Source: Streptomyces monomycini
GTDB lineage: Bacteria; Actinomycetota; Actinomycetes; Streptomycetales; Streptomycetaceae
Assembly (NCBI RefSeq): GCF_022271435.1
Contig: NZ_JAFIQY010000025.1
Span: 53,824 to 117,823 of the forward strand
Length of the DNA: 64,000 nucleotides
Direction: 5' to 3'
Below are positions 39,879 to 48,268 of the stretch, one piece after another (position 1 is the first letter of the stretch; every line of letters starts with the position of its first letter). The translations under genes were made by a program, and so were the position numbers. Below the pieces are notes generated by a model that did not search any database, was not told the origin of the DNA, and worked only from the letters and a program-made list of their open reading frames with translations.

Positions 39879-40520
39879 ATGGCGCAACAGCCTGTTTTTG
39901 ACCACAACGAGGAGCGGGCGGCGGAGGGCTTCGTCGACGACGTCACCGGCGCGGCGGAGCGGGAGGAGGCGCACCGCGAACGCGGCACGTCCCGCCCGAT
40001 CACCGTCGTCGGCAACCCGGTGCTGCACAAGGAGTGCAAGGACGTCACCGAGTTCGACGACAAGCTCGCCCAGCTCGTCGACGACATGTTCGCCAGCCAG
40101 CGCACGGCCGAGGGCGTGGGCCTGGCCGCCAACCAGATCGGCGTGGACCTGAAGGTCTTCGTCTACGACTGCCTGGACGACGAGGGCGTCCGGCACGTCG
40201 GTGCGGTCTGCAACCCGGTCCTGGACGAGCTGCCGGTCGAGCGTCGGATGCTGGACGACTCGAACGAGGGCTGCCTGTCGGTGCCCGGCGCGTACGCGGA
40301 GCTGGCCCGCCCGGACTACGCGGTCGTCCGCGGCCAGGACACCGAGGGCAACCCGATCGTGGTCCAGGGCACCGGCTACTTCGCGCGCTGCCTCCAGCAC
40401 GAGACCGACCACCTGTACGGCTACCTGTACATCGACCGGCTCTCCAAGCGCGACCGCAAGGACGCGCTGAAGCAGATGGCCGAGCGCGAGCCGCGTTACC
40501 CCGTCGTCGCCAACGACTGA
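39879..40520 (+). CDS. def: Peptide deformylase
   Basis: A 213-residue iron/zinc peptide deformylase that removes the N-formyl group from nascent proteins. All three motifs are present: GVGLAANQIG near residue 85, EGCLSVPG near 129 and QHETDHLYG near 172 (HExxH). A ~45-residue N-terminal extension precedes the conserved core, common in actinobacteria. ATG at 39879 gives this length. It converges on the PBP gene with only 24 bases between stops. Confidence 0.95.
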   Translation: MAQQPVFDHNEERAAEGFVDDVTGAAEREEAHRERGTSRPITVVGNPVLHKECKDVTEFDDKLAQLVDDMFASQRTAEGVGLAANQIGVDLKVFVYDCLDDEGVRHVGAVCNPVLDELPVERRMLDDSNEGCLSVPGAYAELARPDYAVVRGQDTEGNPIVVQGTGYFARCLQHETDHLYGYLYIDRLSKRDRKDALKQMAEREPRYPVVAND

Positions 40521-40544
40521 GCCGCTGCTCGCCCCGGCCCCCGC

Positions 40545-42449
40545 TCACTTCGCCGTACCAGAGGCGTACGCGGTGGCGTACGCGCCCCAGATCCGGGGCG
40601 GTATCCCGTTGCCGAACAGCCGGGCGTCGCCGCCCACGCCCTCCATGGGCAGCAGCCGCGGCGTCCCCGGCTTGGCGCGGAAGACGGTGACGGCGGTGGT
40701 CAGCCCGCCGCCGGGCGCGCCGTCGTTGCCGATGAACCACGCCGACCGCATGCGGTCGGCGGGTCCGGTGCCACCGGCGGTGACCCCTTGCGGCAGCTTG
40801 GCGACGGTCTCCTGGGGCAGCGACTTCCAGGCGAAGGACCGCAGCGTGAAGTTGACGCTGCGGGCCGCCGCCGGGGCCAGCACGCGGCGCGGTGCCGGCG
40901 GCTCTAGGCCCGGCAGCGGCTTGCCGTCGTGCACGACCTTGGTCACCGAGTACGGCTCGGTCCGGTTGCCGCCGCTGCTGAACAGCGCGTACGCGCCGGC
41001 CAGCCGGATCGCGCTGGGCGTGGAGGTGCCGAGCGGGAACGTCGGCTCCAGCCGGGCCAGGCTCTCCTTGTGCAGGCCCGCTTCGACGGCCAGGTCCCGG
41101 ATCTTCTCCAGTCCGAGGCGCTTGCCTGCGCTGACGAACGGCGGGTGGGCGGAGGTCACCAGACCCTCGTACAGGGCGGACGGCAGGGCGGCGGCCGACG
41201 ACGGCCCACCGTCTTGGGGAGCGGCCTCCGCGGCTTCGCCGCTGCCCTCGCGGAGGGCGGTGGCCAGCACGAACGGCTTGAAGGCCGAGCCCGCCGGCAC
41301 ACCCGCGGTGTCGGCGTTGTTCGCGAAGTGCTTCGTCGCGTCCGGACCGCCGTAGAGCGCGACGACCGCGCCGTCCCGCGGCCGTACGGACGCGGCGCCG
41401 AATTCCACGTACGTGTCGGCATCACGCTTCTTCGGATCGATGCCGCGGCGCCGTTCGTCCTCCACCGCTTTCGTGAGCAGCGCCACCTTGTCCTTCTCGA
41501 AGGTGGTGTGGACGCGGTAGCCGCCGCGGGCCAGATCGCGGTCGGTCAGATCCGTACGGCTCCTGAGGTATTTCTTCGCGGCGTCGACGAGATAGCCGGT
41601 CTGGCCTTTCTGGCTGGTCGGTGTGACGGGTTGGCGCGGCTCCGGGAACGTCGTGTAGCGGGCGCGCTCCTCCCGGCTCATCAGGCCGGTCTCCACCTCA
41701 CGGTCCAGAATCCATTTCCAACGCTCCACCGCCCGCTGGTGGTTGGCGTCGCTCAGTGCCGGATCGTACTGCTCGGCGCCCTTGAGCAGCGCGGCCAGCG
41801 CCGCTCCCTGGCTGGGGTCCAGGCTCTTGGCGGGAATGCCGTAATAGGCGTTCGCGGCGGCCTGGATGCCGAACGAATTCCGGCCGAAATAACTGGTGTT
41901 GAGGTACCCCTGCAAGATCTCCGACTTGGACTTGCGGTGGTCCAGCTTCAGCGCGATGAAGAATTCCTTCACCTTGCGCTTGAGGGTCTGGTCCTGCGAG
42001 AGGTACGTGTTCTTCACGAACTGCTGGGTGATGGTGGAACCGCCCTGCGCCTCCTGGCCCTGGGCCATGTTCACCGCGGCGCGGGCGATCCCGGAGAGCG
42101 AGACGCCGGAATCGGAGTAGAAACTCTCGTTCTCGGCGGCGATGACGGCGTGTTCGACGGAATCGGGCACCTGGGCGAGCGTGACGTTCTGCCGGTTGAC
42201 GGCGCCCTCGCTCACCATCTGGCTGCCGTCCGCCCAGTAGTAGACGGTGGCTTCCTGGCGCGAGGCGGCGTTCTCGTCCGGGATGTCGACCTGTGCGTAG
42301 ACGGTGACGAAGAGCCCGGCGAGACCGGCCGCGCCGACGGCGGCGGTGCCGAGCTGCTGTCTCCAGGACGGCAGCCAGCGGCGCCAGCCGCCGCGGCCCT
42401 GGCGGGGATAGTCGATGAACCGTTTCCTCGGTTGCTCGCTGCCCTTCAT
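40545..42449 (-). CDS. Class A penicillin-binding protein with degenerate transpeptidase
   Basis: A 634-residue bifunctional-type PBP. After a cytoplasmic tail and one transmembrane helix (about residues 34-51) comes a GT51 glycosyltransferase with catalytic ENESFY (Glu106), GGSTITQQ and KSEILQGYLN. The transpeptidase half keeps the nucleophile (GSAFK, Ser388 and Lys391), but the SxN motif reads SAH near 433 and the KTG motif reads GTG within AGGTGP near 557-562. The glycosyltransferase is probably active while the transpeptidase may not be. ATG at 42449; no strong ribosome site. Confidence 0.88.
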   Translation of the reverse strand: MKGSEQPRKRFIDYPRQGRGGWRRWLPSWRQQLGTAAVGAAGLAGLFVTVYAQVDIPDENAASRQEATVYYWADGSQMVSEGAVNRQNVTLAQVPDSVEHAVIAAENESFYSDSGVSLSGIARAAVNMAQGQEAQGGSTITQQFVKNTYLSQDQTLKRKVKEFFIALKLDHRKSKSEILQGYLNTSYFGRNSFGIQAAANAYYGIPAKSLDPSQGAALAALLKGAEQYDPALSDANHQRAVERWKWILDREVETGLMSREERARYTTFPEPRQPVTPTSQKGQTGYLVDAAKKYLRSRTDLTDRDLARGGYRVHTTFEKDKVALLTKAVEDERRRGIDPKKRDADTYVEFGAASVRPRDGAVVALYGGPDATKHFANNADTAGVPAGSAFKPFVLATALREGSGEAAEAAPQDGGPSSAAALPSALYEGLVTSAHPPFVSAGKRLGLEKIRDLAVEAGLHKESLARLEPTFPLGTSTPSAIRLAGAYALFSSGGNRTEPYSVTKVVHDGKPLPGLEPPAPRRVLAPAAARSVNFTLRSFAWKSLPQETVAKLPQGVTAGGTGPADRMRSAWFIGNDGAPGGGLTTAVTVFRAKPGTPRLLPMEGVGGDARLFGNGIPPRIWGAYATAYASGTAK

Positions 42450-42604
42450 GCAAGGGGAGAGCCGGCGGGCCGGGGCAGGGTTGCCGTCGCCCGCACGTTG
42501 TCATCGACTCATCAAATCCGATCCGGATTCGTCGGACATAAAGAAACGGACGGTGCCGGTCCGCCCTCGGGGACCGGCACCGCCCGGCTGCTCGGGCCGC
42601 CGGA

Positions 42605-43669
42605 TCAGAACTCGTCGTCGAAGGAGACCGAACCCTCGACGGCGACCTGGTAGGCCGAGGCGCGCCGCTCGAAGAAGTTGGTCAGCTCCTGGACGTTCTG
42701 CAGCTCCATGAAGGAGAACGGGTTCTCCGAGCCGTACACCGGCGCGAAGCCGAGGCGCTGCAGGCGCTGGTCGGCGACGCACTGGAGGTACTCGCGCATC
42801 GACTCGGTGTTCATGCCCGGCAGGCCCTCGCCGCACAGGTCACGGCCGAACTGGAGCTCCGCCTCGACGGCCTCCTTGAGCATGTCGGTGACCTGGCCCT
42901 CCAGCTCGTCGTCGAAGAGGTCCGGCTCCTCCTCGCGCACCGTGTCCACGACCGAGAACGCGAACTCCATGTGCATGGTCTCGTCGCGGAAGACCCAGTT
43001 GGTGCCGGTCGCCAGGCCGTGCAGCAGACCGCGCGAGCGGAACCAGTACACGTACGCGAAGGCGCCGTAGAAGAAGAGGCCCTCGATGCAGGCCGCGAAG
43101 CAGATCAGGTTCAGCAGGAAGCGGCGGCGGTCGGCCTTCGACTCCAGACGGTCGATGGACTCGACCGAGTCCATCCACTTGAAGCAGAACTCGGCCTTCT
43201 CGCGGATGGAGGGGATGTTCTCCACGGCGGCGAACGCGGCCGCGCGGTCCTCCGGGTCGGGCAGGTAGGTGTCCAGCAGCGTCAGATAGAACTGGACGTG
43301 CACGGCCTCCTCGAACAGCTGCCGGCTCAGGTAGAGCCGCGCCTCGGGGGAGTTGATGTGCTTGTACAGCGTCAGGACGAGGTTGTTCGCCACGATCGAG
43401 TCGCCGGTCGCGAAGAACGCGACGAGCCGGCCGATCATGTGCTGCTCGCCGGGCGACAGCTTGGCGAGGTCGGCCACATCGGAGTGGAGGTCGACTTCTT
43501 CCACCGTCCAGGTGTTCTTGATCGCGTCCCGGTAGCGGTCGTAGAAGTCCGGGTAGCGCATCGGGCGCAGGGTCAGCTCGAAGCCCGGGTCGAGGAGGTT
43601 CTTGCTGCCGGTGGTGGCGGTGTGCGAGGCGGCCGCGGTCGTCTCGTTCTTTTCAGGTGCGGTAGTCAT
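42605..43669 (-). CDS. nrdB: Class Ia ribonucleotide reductase beta subunit NrdB
   Basis: A 354-residue diiron radical subunit. Metal ligands are visible in the conserved order: DSIVANNL..., EQHMIGRL near residue 77, EEAVHVQF near 123 and ETMHMEFAF near 227. The tyrosyl radical site is expected near the YxxxF of VYWFRSRG. ATG at 43669 directly abuts the TAA of nrdA (no gap), so translation is coupled. It is the second gene of an operon controlled by a B12 riboswitch. Confidence 0.94.
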   Translation of the reverse strand: MTTAPEKNETTAAASHTATTGSKNLLDPGFELTLRPMRYPDFYDRYRDAIKNTWTVEEVDLHSDVADLAKLSPGEQHMIGRLVAFFATGDSIVANNLVLTLYKHINSPEARLYLSRQLFEEAVHVQFYLTLLDTYLPDPEDRAAAFAAVENIPSIREKAEFCFKWMDSVESIDRLESKADRRRFLLNLICFAACIEGLFFYGAFAYVYWFRSRGLLHGLATGTNWVFRDETMHMEFAFSVVDTVREEEPDLFDDELEGQVTDMLKEAVEAELQFGRDLCGEGLPGMNTESMREYLQCVADQRLQRLGFAPVYGSENPFSFMELQNVQELTNFFERRASAYQVAVEGSVSFDDEF

Positions 43670-46108
43670 TTACTGGCATGCCTCGCAGGACTCGGGGTTT
43701 TCCAGGGAGCAGGCGACGGCCTCGGGGTCGGCCGCCTGGGCGGGGACGGGAGCGGTCTGCGCGCCCCCGCCCGTACCGCGCGCGGACTGGGCGATACGGG
43801 TCGCCGGCCGCGAGCGGAGGTAGTAGGTGGTCTTGATGCCGCGCTTCCAGGCGTACGCGTACATCGAGCTGAGCTTGCCGATGGTCGGCGACGCCATGAA
43901 CAGGTTCAGCGACTGGCTCTGGTCGAGGTAGGGCGTACGGTCCGCCGCCATGTCGATCAGCGCGCGCTGCGGGATCTCCCAGGCCGTGCGGTACAGCGCG
44001 CGGGTCTCGGCGGGAATCCAGTCCAGCTCCTGCACCGAGCCGTTGGCCTCGCGCAGTGCGTCACGGGTGCGGGCGTCCCACAGGCCCAGCGCCTTCAGCT
44101 CCTCGATCAGGTACGCGTTGACCTGGAGGAACTCGCCCGACAGCGTCTCGCGCTTGAACAGGTTCGAGACCTGCGGCTCGATGCACTCGTACACACCCGC
44201 GATGGACGCGATGGTGGCGGTCGGCGCGATGGCCAGCAGCAGCGAGTTGCGCATACCGGTCGCCGCGATACGGGCGCGCAGCGCCGTCCACCGGTCCGCC
44301 CAGCGGGGCTCGGCGTTCGGGTAGTGGTCGGGGTGCAGCACGCCGCGGGCCGTACGGGTCGCGGACCAGGCCGGGTGCGGGCCGTGCCGCTCGGCGAGGT
44401 CGGCGGACGCCTCGTACGCCGCGAGCATGATCCGCTCGGAGATGCGGGTGGACAGCTCCCGCGCCTCGGGCGAGTCGAAGCCCAGCCGCAGCCGGAAGAA
44501 GACGTCCTGGAGGCCCATCAGGCCCAGGCCCACCGGGCGCCAGCGGGAGTTGGAGGTGCCGGCCTGCTCGGTCGGGTAGAAGTTGATGTCCACCACGCGG
44601 TCGAGGAAGGTCACCGCGGTACGGACCGTGGCGTCCAGCCGCTCCCAGTCCATCTCGCCGTTGTCCCCCAGATGGGCGGCGAGGTTGACCGAGCCGAGGT
44701 TGCAGACGGCGGTCTCGCCGTCGTCGGTGACCTCCAGGATCTCGGTGCACAGGTTCGAGGAGTGCACGACCTTGCCGGGCTCGGCGGTCTGGTTCGCGGT
44801 GCGGTTGGCGGCGTCCTTGAAGGTCATCCAGCCGTTGCCGGTCTGCGCGAGGGTGCGCATCATCCGCGAGTACAGGACACGGGCCGGCACCTGTTTGACG
44901 TAGCGGCCCTCGGCCTCCGCCTTGCGGTACGCGGCGTCGAACTCGTCGCCGTACAGGTCCACCAGCTCGGGCGCGTCGCTGGGGGAGAACAGCGACCAGT
45001 CGGCGTCCGCCTCGACGCGGCGCATGAACTCGTCCGGGATCCAGTGCGCGATGTTCAGGTTGTGGGTGCGCCGGGCCTCCTCGCCCGTGTTGTCGCGCAG
45101 CTCCAGGAACTCCTCCAGGTCCGCGTGCCAGGTCTCCAGGTAGACGCAGGCGGCGCCCTTGCGCCGGCCGCCCTGGTTCACGGCCGCGACCGAGGCGTCC
45201 AGGGTGCGCAGGAACGGCACGATGCCGTTGGAGTGGCCGTTGGTGCCGCGGATCAGCGAGCCGCGGGCCCGGACCCGGGAGTACGACAGGCCGATGCCGC
45301 CGGCGTGCTTGGACAGCCGGGCCACCTGGTGGTAGCGGTCGTAGATCGAGTCCAGTTCGTCCAGCGGGGAGTCCAGCAGGTAGCAGGAGGACATCTGCGG
45401 GTGCCGGGTGCCGGAGTTGAACAGCGTCGGCGAGGAGGGCAGGTACGACAGGGTGCTGGTCAGCCGGTACAGCTCGGCGACGTCGGCGAGCGCCCGCTCG
45501 CTGTGGTCCTCGGCCAGGCCGCAGGCCACCCGCAGCAGGAAGTGCTGCGGGGTCTCGATCACCTGGCGGGTGATCGGGTGGCGCAGCAGGTAGCGGGAGT
45601 GCAGGGTGCGCAGGCCGAAGTAGCCGAACCGGTCGTCGGCGCCGTCCGTCAGGGCGCGCTCCACCAGCTCGTCCAGGCGGGCCGCGTGGGTCCGTACGAA
45701 CTCCGCCGTGCTGTCGGCGATCAGGCCCTCGCGGTGGCCGACGGCGACGGAGGCGGAGAAGGCGGTCGCCCCCTCCGCGGCCGCCTCCTCCGCGATGGCG
45801 CGGGTCAGCAGGCGGGCGGCCAGCTTGGAGTACTGCGGCTCGTCGCCGATCAGGCCGGCCGCGGCCTCGGTGGCCAGCGAGCGCAGCTCGGCCTCGTCGG
45901 AACCGGGGTGGCGGCCGCGCAGCGCGGCGGCGGCGATCTTGCCCGGGTCGGTGGCGGGCAGGTCGACGGTGAGGTCGGTCAGCGTGCGCAGCAGGGCGGC
46001 GCCGGGGCCGTCCGCGGCCTGGCCGCCGGGGCCCTGCTGGGGCTGCGTGTCCTTCGCGGGCTGCACGACCTGCTCGGCTGCTGCGGGCTCCGTTGGCGCG
46101 ATGGTCAC
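43670..46108 (-). CDS. nrdA: Class Ia ribonucleotide reductase alpha subunit NrdA
   Basis: An 812-residue catalytic subunit converting ribonucleoside diphosphates to deoxy forms. An N-terminal ATP-cone region (about residues 30-130) is followed by the barrel with NLCTEILE (Cys near 445), LMGLQDVFF and SPTIGKLSSMY, and the C-terminal redox pair CEACQ that shuttles electrons from thioredoxin. GTG at 46108 has GAGGGAG about 8 bases upstream. A cobalamin riboswitch and two NrdR-like boxes lie upstream, so it is probably switched off when B12 allows the class II enzyme to work. Confidence 0.95.
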   Translation of the reverse strand: MTIAPTEPAAAEQVVQPAKDTQPQQGPGGQAADGPGAALLRTLTDLTVDLPATDPGKIAAAALRGRHPGSDEAELRSLATEAAAGLIGDEPQYSKLAARLLTRAIAEEAAAEGATAFSASVAVGHREGLIADSTAEFVRTHAARLDELVERALTDGADDRFGYFGLRTLHSRYLLRHPITRQVIETPQHFLLRVACGLAEDHSERALADVAELYRLTSTLSYLPSSPTLFNSGTRHPQMSSCYLLDSPLDELDSIYDRYHQVARLSKHAGGIGLSYSRVRARGSLIRGTNGHSNGIVPFLRTLDASVAAVNQGGRRKGAACVYLETWHADLEEFLELRDNTGEEARRTHNLNIAHWIPDEFMRRVEADADWSLFSPSDAPELVDLYGDEFDAAYRKAEAEGRYVKQVPARVLYSRMMRTLAQTGNGWMTFKDAANRTANQTAEPGKVVHSSNLCTEILEVTDDGETAVCNLGSVNLAAHLGDNGEMDWERLDATVRTAVTFLDRVVDINFYPTEQAGTSNSRWRPVGLGLMGLQDVFFRLRLGFDSPEARELSTRISERIMLAAYEASADLAERHGPHPAWSATRTARGVLHPDHYPNAEPRWADRWTALRARIAATGMRNSLLLAIAPTATIASIAGVYECIEPQVSNLFKRETLSGEFLQVNAYLIEELKALGLWDARTRDALREANGSVQELDWIPAETRALYRTAWEIPQRALIDMAADRTPYLDQSQSLNLFMASPTIGKLSSMYAYAWKRGIKTTYYLRSRPATRIAQSARGTGGGAQTAPVPAQAADPEAVACSLENPESCEACQ

Positions 46109-46269
46109 GTGCTGCTCTCCCTCACTCGGCGGGGGCCTGGGGAGGGCACGGGGCGCGTACGGGCGTGCGGCACCCCCGGCACGGCAAGGGGCACGCGGGC
46201 ACACCGCGCAGCGTCCACCGGTCCAACCCGCGAGACCCGGACGTATCGACGTCCGCGCCGGTCCTGGCG

Positions 46270-46385
46270 CGGGCGTACTGTGGGCAGGTCTTCGGACTCA
46301 CGGGTGCGGTTCGCGCACTTCGTACACCGTTGCGGGACAGTTCCGGATTCGCACCGGATTCCCCTGCGACGACAGCGAGCACGAG
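46270..46385 (-). promoter_or_regulatory. Cobalamin (AdoCbl) riboswitch upstream of nrdAB
   Basis: On the minus strand the RNA contains AGGGGAATCCGGTGCGAATCC, the CCGCAACGGT core and the B12-box sequence GAGTCCGAAGACCTGCC (about 46299-46283), all hallmarks of cobalamin riboswitches. B12 would repress the B12-independent class Ia reductase. An analogous riboswitch is known upstream of nrdABS in S. coelicolor. Confidence 0.9.
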
Positions 46386-46430
46386 CATACATCTTGTGCC
46401 GCCTCGTGCACCCACCCCCATATCTTGTGT
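46384..46430 (-). promoter_or_regulatory. Two NrdR-like boxes
   Basis: On the minus strand two 16-mers beginning ACACAAGATAT (46430-46415) and GCACAAGATGT (46399-46384) are spaced 31 bases start to start, about three helical turns, as seen for NrdR box pairs. A TATGCT -10 candidate overlaps the second box, so NrdR binding would cover the promoter. Matches are to the first half of the palindrome; the second half is degenerate. Confidence 0.55.
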
Positions 46431-46750
46431 CGCGTTGGCGCGGGGATGTCCGGAGCCGTGGTATTCGGCGGCCGTTGCGGGGCGGATTCCCGGGGTTTTC
46501 CGGGGCCTCCGAGAGGGTGTCACGCGGCGGCTCCGGGGCTGTTCCCGGGGGTTCCGCGGCCGTTCGCCGGGCCGTTCGCCGGGTCGTCCGGCGGGCCGTT
46601 CTGCGCGGCCTGGACGGGGGCTGATGCAGGGGGCGTATTGGTGGCGCGGAATGTCCTGGGCGCGTTGACCGGGACCCCTGGAGCGTATTGGCTCCTTGTC
46701 TGCTCCGTCGGTCCGGCGGGGCGGGTGGGGGCCTTGTGCGAGGGGGGAAC
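46431..46750. other. Gene-free divergent spacer nrdA / propeller gene
   Basis: No gene is supported. It carries repeated GCCGTTCGCCGGG-like units near 46557-46590 and a nine-base GCGTATTGG repeat (46633 and 46683, 50 bases apart). A TTGACC near 46666 could be a -35 for the propeller gene, but no good -10 is seen. Confidence 0.4.
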
Positions 46751-48100
46751 ATGCGAGGAACCGGTGCGGCACGCGGCGCCGTGCGCGTCGTGGGGCTGAT
46801 GGCGGGGGTGTGCGCCGTGGCGGGGGTGCTGCCCGCGTCACCGGCGGCCGCCGCGGGGCGGGCGGCGCCGGCCACCGAGCGGGTCAGCGTCGCCGCGGAC
46901 GGGACGCAGGGAAACGGTTTTTCAGGCGATCCGACGCTCAGCGCGAACGGGCGGTTCGTGGCCTTCACCTCGGAAGCCACCAACCTGGGGCCCACGGACA
47001 CCAACGGCCACCAGGACGTCTACGTCAAGGATTTACGGACGGGAAAGGTCGACCTGGTCAGCGTCGCCGGTGACGGCACGCCCGGCGACGCTCTCTCCGG
47101 ATCGCCCGAGATCAGCGCCGACGGGCGGTATGTGGCCTTCTACTCCGGCGCGACGAACCTGGTCCCCGGCGACACCAACGGCGAGGGCGATGTCTTCGTC
47201 CACGACCGCCGCACCGGGCGCACCGTGAGCCCCACGGCCGGCGCCGGGACGTCCCCGTACGGATACGGGGTCCAGGACTTCGCCCTCAGCGGCGACGGCC
47301 GCCGCCTCGTCTTCGGCTCCTACCGCCCGGACCTGGTGCCCGGCGACACCAACGAGCGCCTGGACATCTTCGTCCACGATGTGCGGAAGGGAACGACGCG
47401 ACGGGGCAGCGTGGCGAGCGACGGCACCCAGGCGAACGCCGCGTCCGCGTTCCCGTCGATCAGCGCCGACGGCCGCCGGATCGCGTTCACCTCGAAGGCG
47501 ACGAATCTCACCCCCGCCGGGCCCGGCTTCCGCCGCCCGCCGCCGCAGGACCCCCTGTACGTCCACGACGTGGACACCGGGCGCACCCGCGCGGCGAGCC
47601 TGAGCACCACGGGCGCCGTGGTCGGCGTGTCGCCGTCCCCCCGGATCGGCCCCGACGGCCGGTACGCGGTCTTCTCCGCCCTGGCCGCCGACGTGGTGCC
47701 GGGCGACACCAACGGCACGTACGACCTCTTCGCCCGCGACCTGGAGCGCGGCACCACCCGGCTGCTGTCCCGCGCGCACGACGGCGCCCAGGGCGACGGC
47801 TGGTCCTCCGACGGGCGGCTCAGCGCCGGCAACCAGCGGCTCTTCTTCACCTCGGCGGCCACCAACCTGGTGCCCGGCGACACCAACGGCCAGGTGGACG
47901 GCTTCGTCCGCGACCTGCGCACCGGGCGGGTCGAGCGGATCAACGTCGGCGCGGACGGCGGCCAGTCGGCGTCCTGGACGAACACCGCGGCACCGGATGC
48001 CACCGGACGGCTGGCGGCCTTCGACTCGCGCGACGAGGGGCTGGTGCCCGGGGACACGAACACGACGGGCGATGTGTTCGTCCGGCGGCTGGAGCACTGA
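46751..48100 (+). CDS. Secreted seven-blade PD40/TolB-like beta-propeller, copy 1
   Basis: A 449-residue secreted protein: signal peptide about residues 1-35 (cleavage near AAAAGRA), then seven ~58-residue blades with pattern SADGRYVAFxS-ATNLVPGDTNG-xxDVFVxDxxTG. Six blades end a loop with GDTN or a close variant; blade 4 instead has a Pro-rich segment (PAGPGFRRPPPQ near residues 258-269). The DTNGxxD element resembles calcium loops. ATG at 46751 has GGGGGGAAC immediately upstream. Function unknown; a paralogue follows in tandem. Confidence 0.88.
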   Translation: MRGTGAARGAVRVVGLMAGVCAVAGVLPASPAAAAGRAAPATERVSVAADGTQGNGFSGDPTLSANGRFVAFTSEATNLGPTDTNGHQDVYVKDLRTGKVDLVSVAGDGTPGDALSGSPEISADGRYVAFYSGATNLVPGDTNGEGDVFVHDRRTGRTVSPTAGAGTSPYGYGVQDFALSGDGRRLVFGSYRPDLVPGDTNERLDIFVHDVRKGTTRRGSVASDGTQANAASAFPSISADGRRIAFTSKATNLTPAGPGFRRPPPQDPLYVHDVDTGRTRAASLSTTGAVVGVSPSPRIGPDGRYAVFSALAADVVPGDTNGTYDLFARDLERGTTRLLSRAHDGAQGDGWSSDGRLSAGNQRLFFTSAATNLVPGDTNGQVDGFVRDLRTGRVERINVGADGGQSASWTNTAAPDATGRLAAFDSRDEGLVPGDTNTTGDVFVRRLEH

Positions 48101-48162
48101 CGCACCGACGCACCGACGCACCGACGCACCGACGCACCGACGTACCGACGCACCGACGCACC
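48099..48162 (+). repeat. Eight tandem copies of GACGCACC
   Basis: Eight perfect or one-base-variant copies of an 8-base unit (copy six is GACGTACC) start at the stop codon of the first propeller gene. Downstream is also a two-copy CCGGACATCG-type repeat near 48210-48240. No CRISPR-like spacing. Probable slippage-generated microsatellite. Confidence 0.9.
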
Positions 48163-48268
48163 GGCGCCGGGGCGCTCGGCCGGAACCGGCGTACGGCGCG
48201 CCGCCGCCAACCGGACATCGACGTACCGAACCCGGACATCGGCGTACCGACCAGGAGGGGAACCCACC

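Noticed and set aside
42971..46624. Very long open frame antisense to nrdAB
   Set aside because: In GC-rich DNA, long antisense frames arise from codon bias. The sense strand encodes clear NrdA and NrdB with catalytic motifs.
48099..48162. CRISPR-like repeat array
   Set aside because: The units are contiguous 8-mers without spacers; no cas genes nearby.
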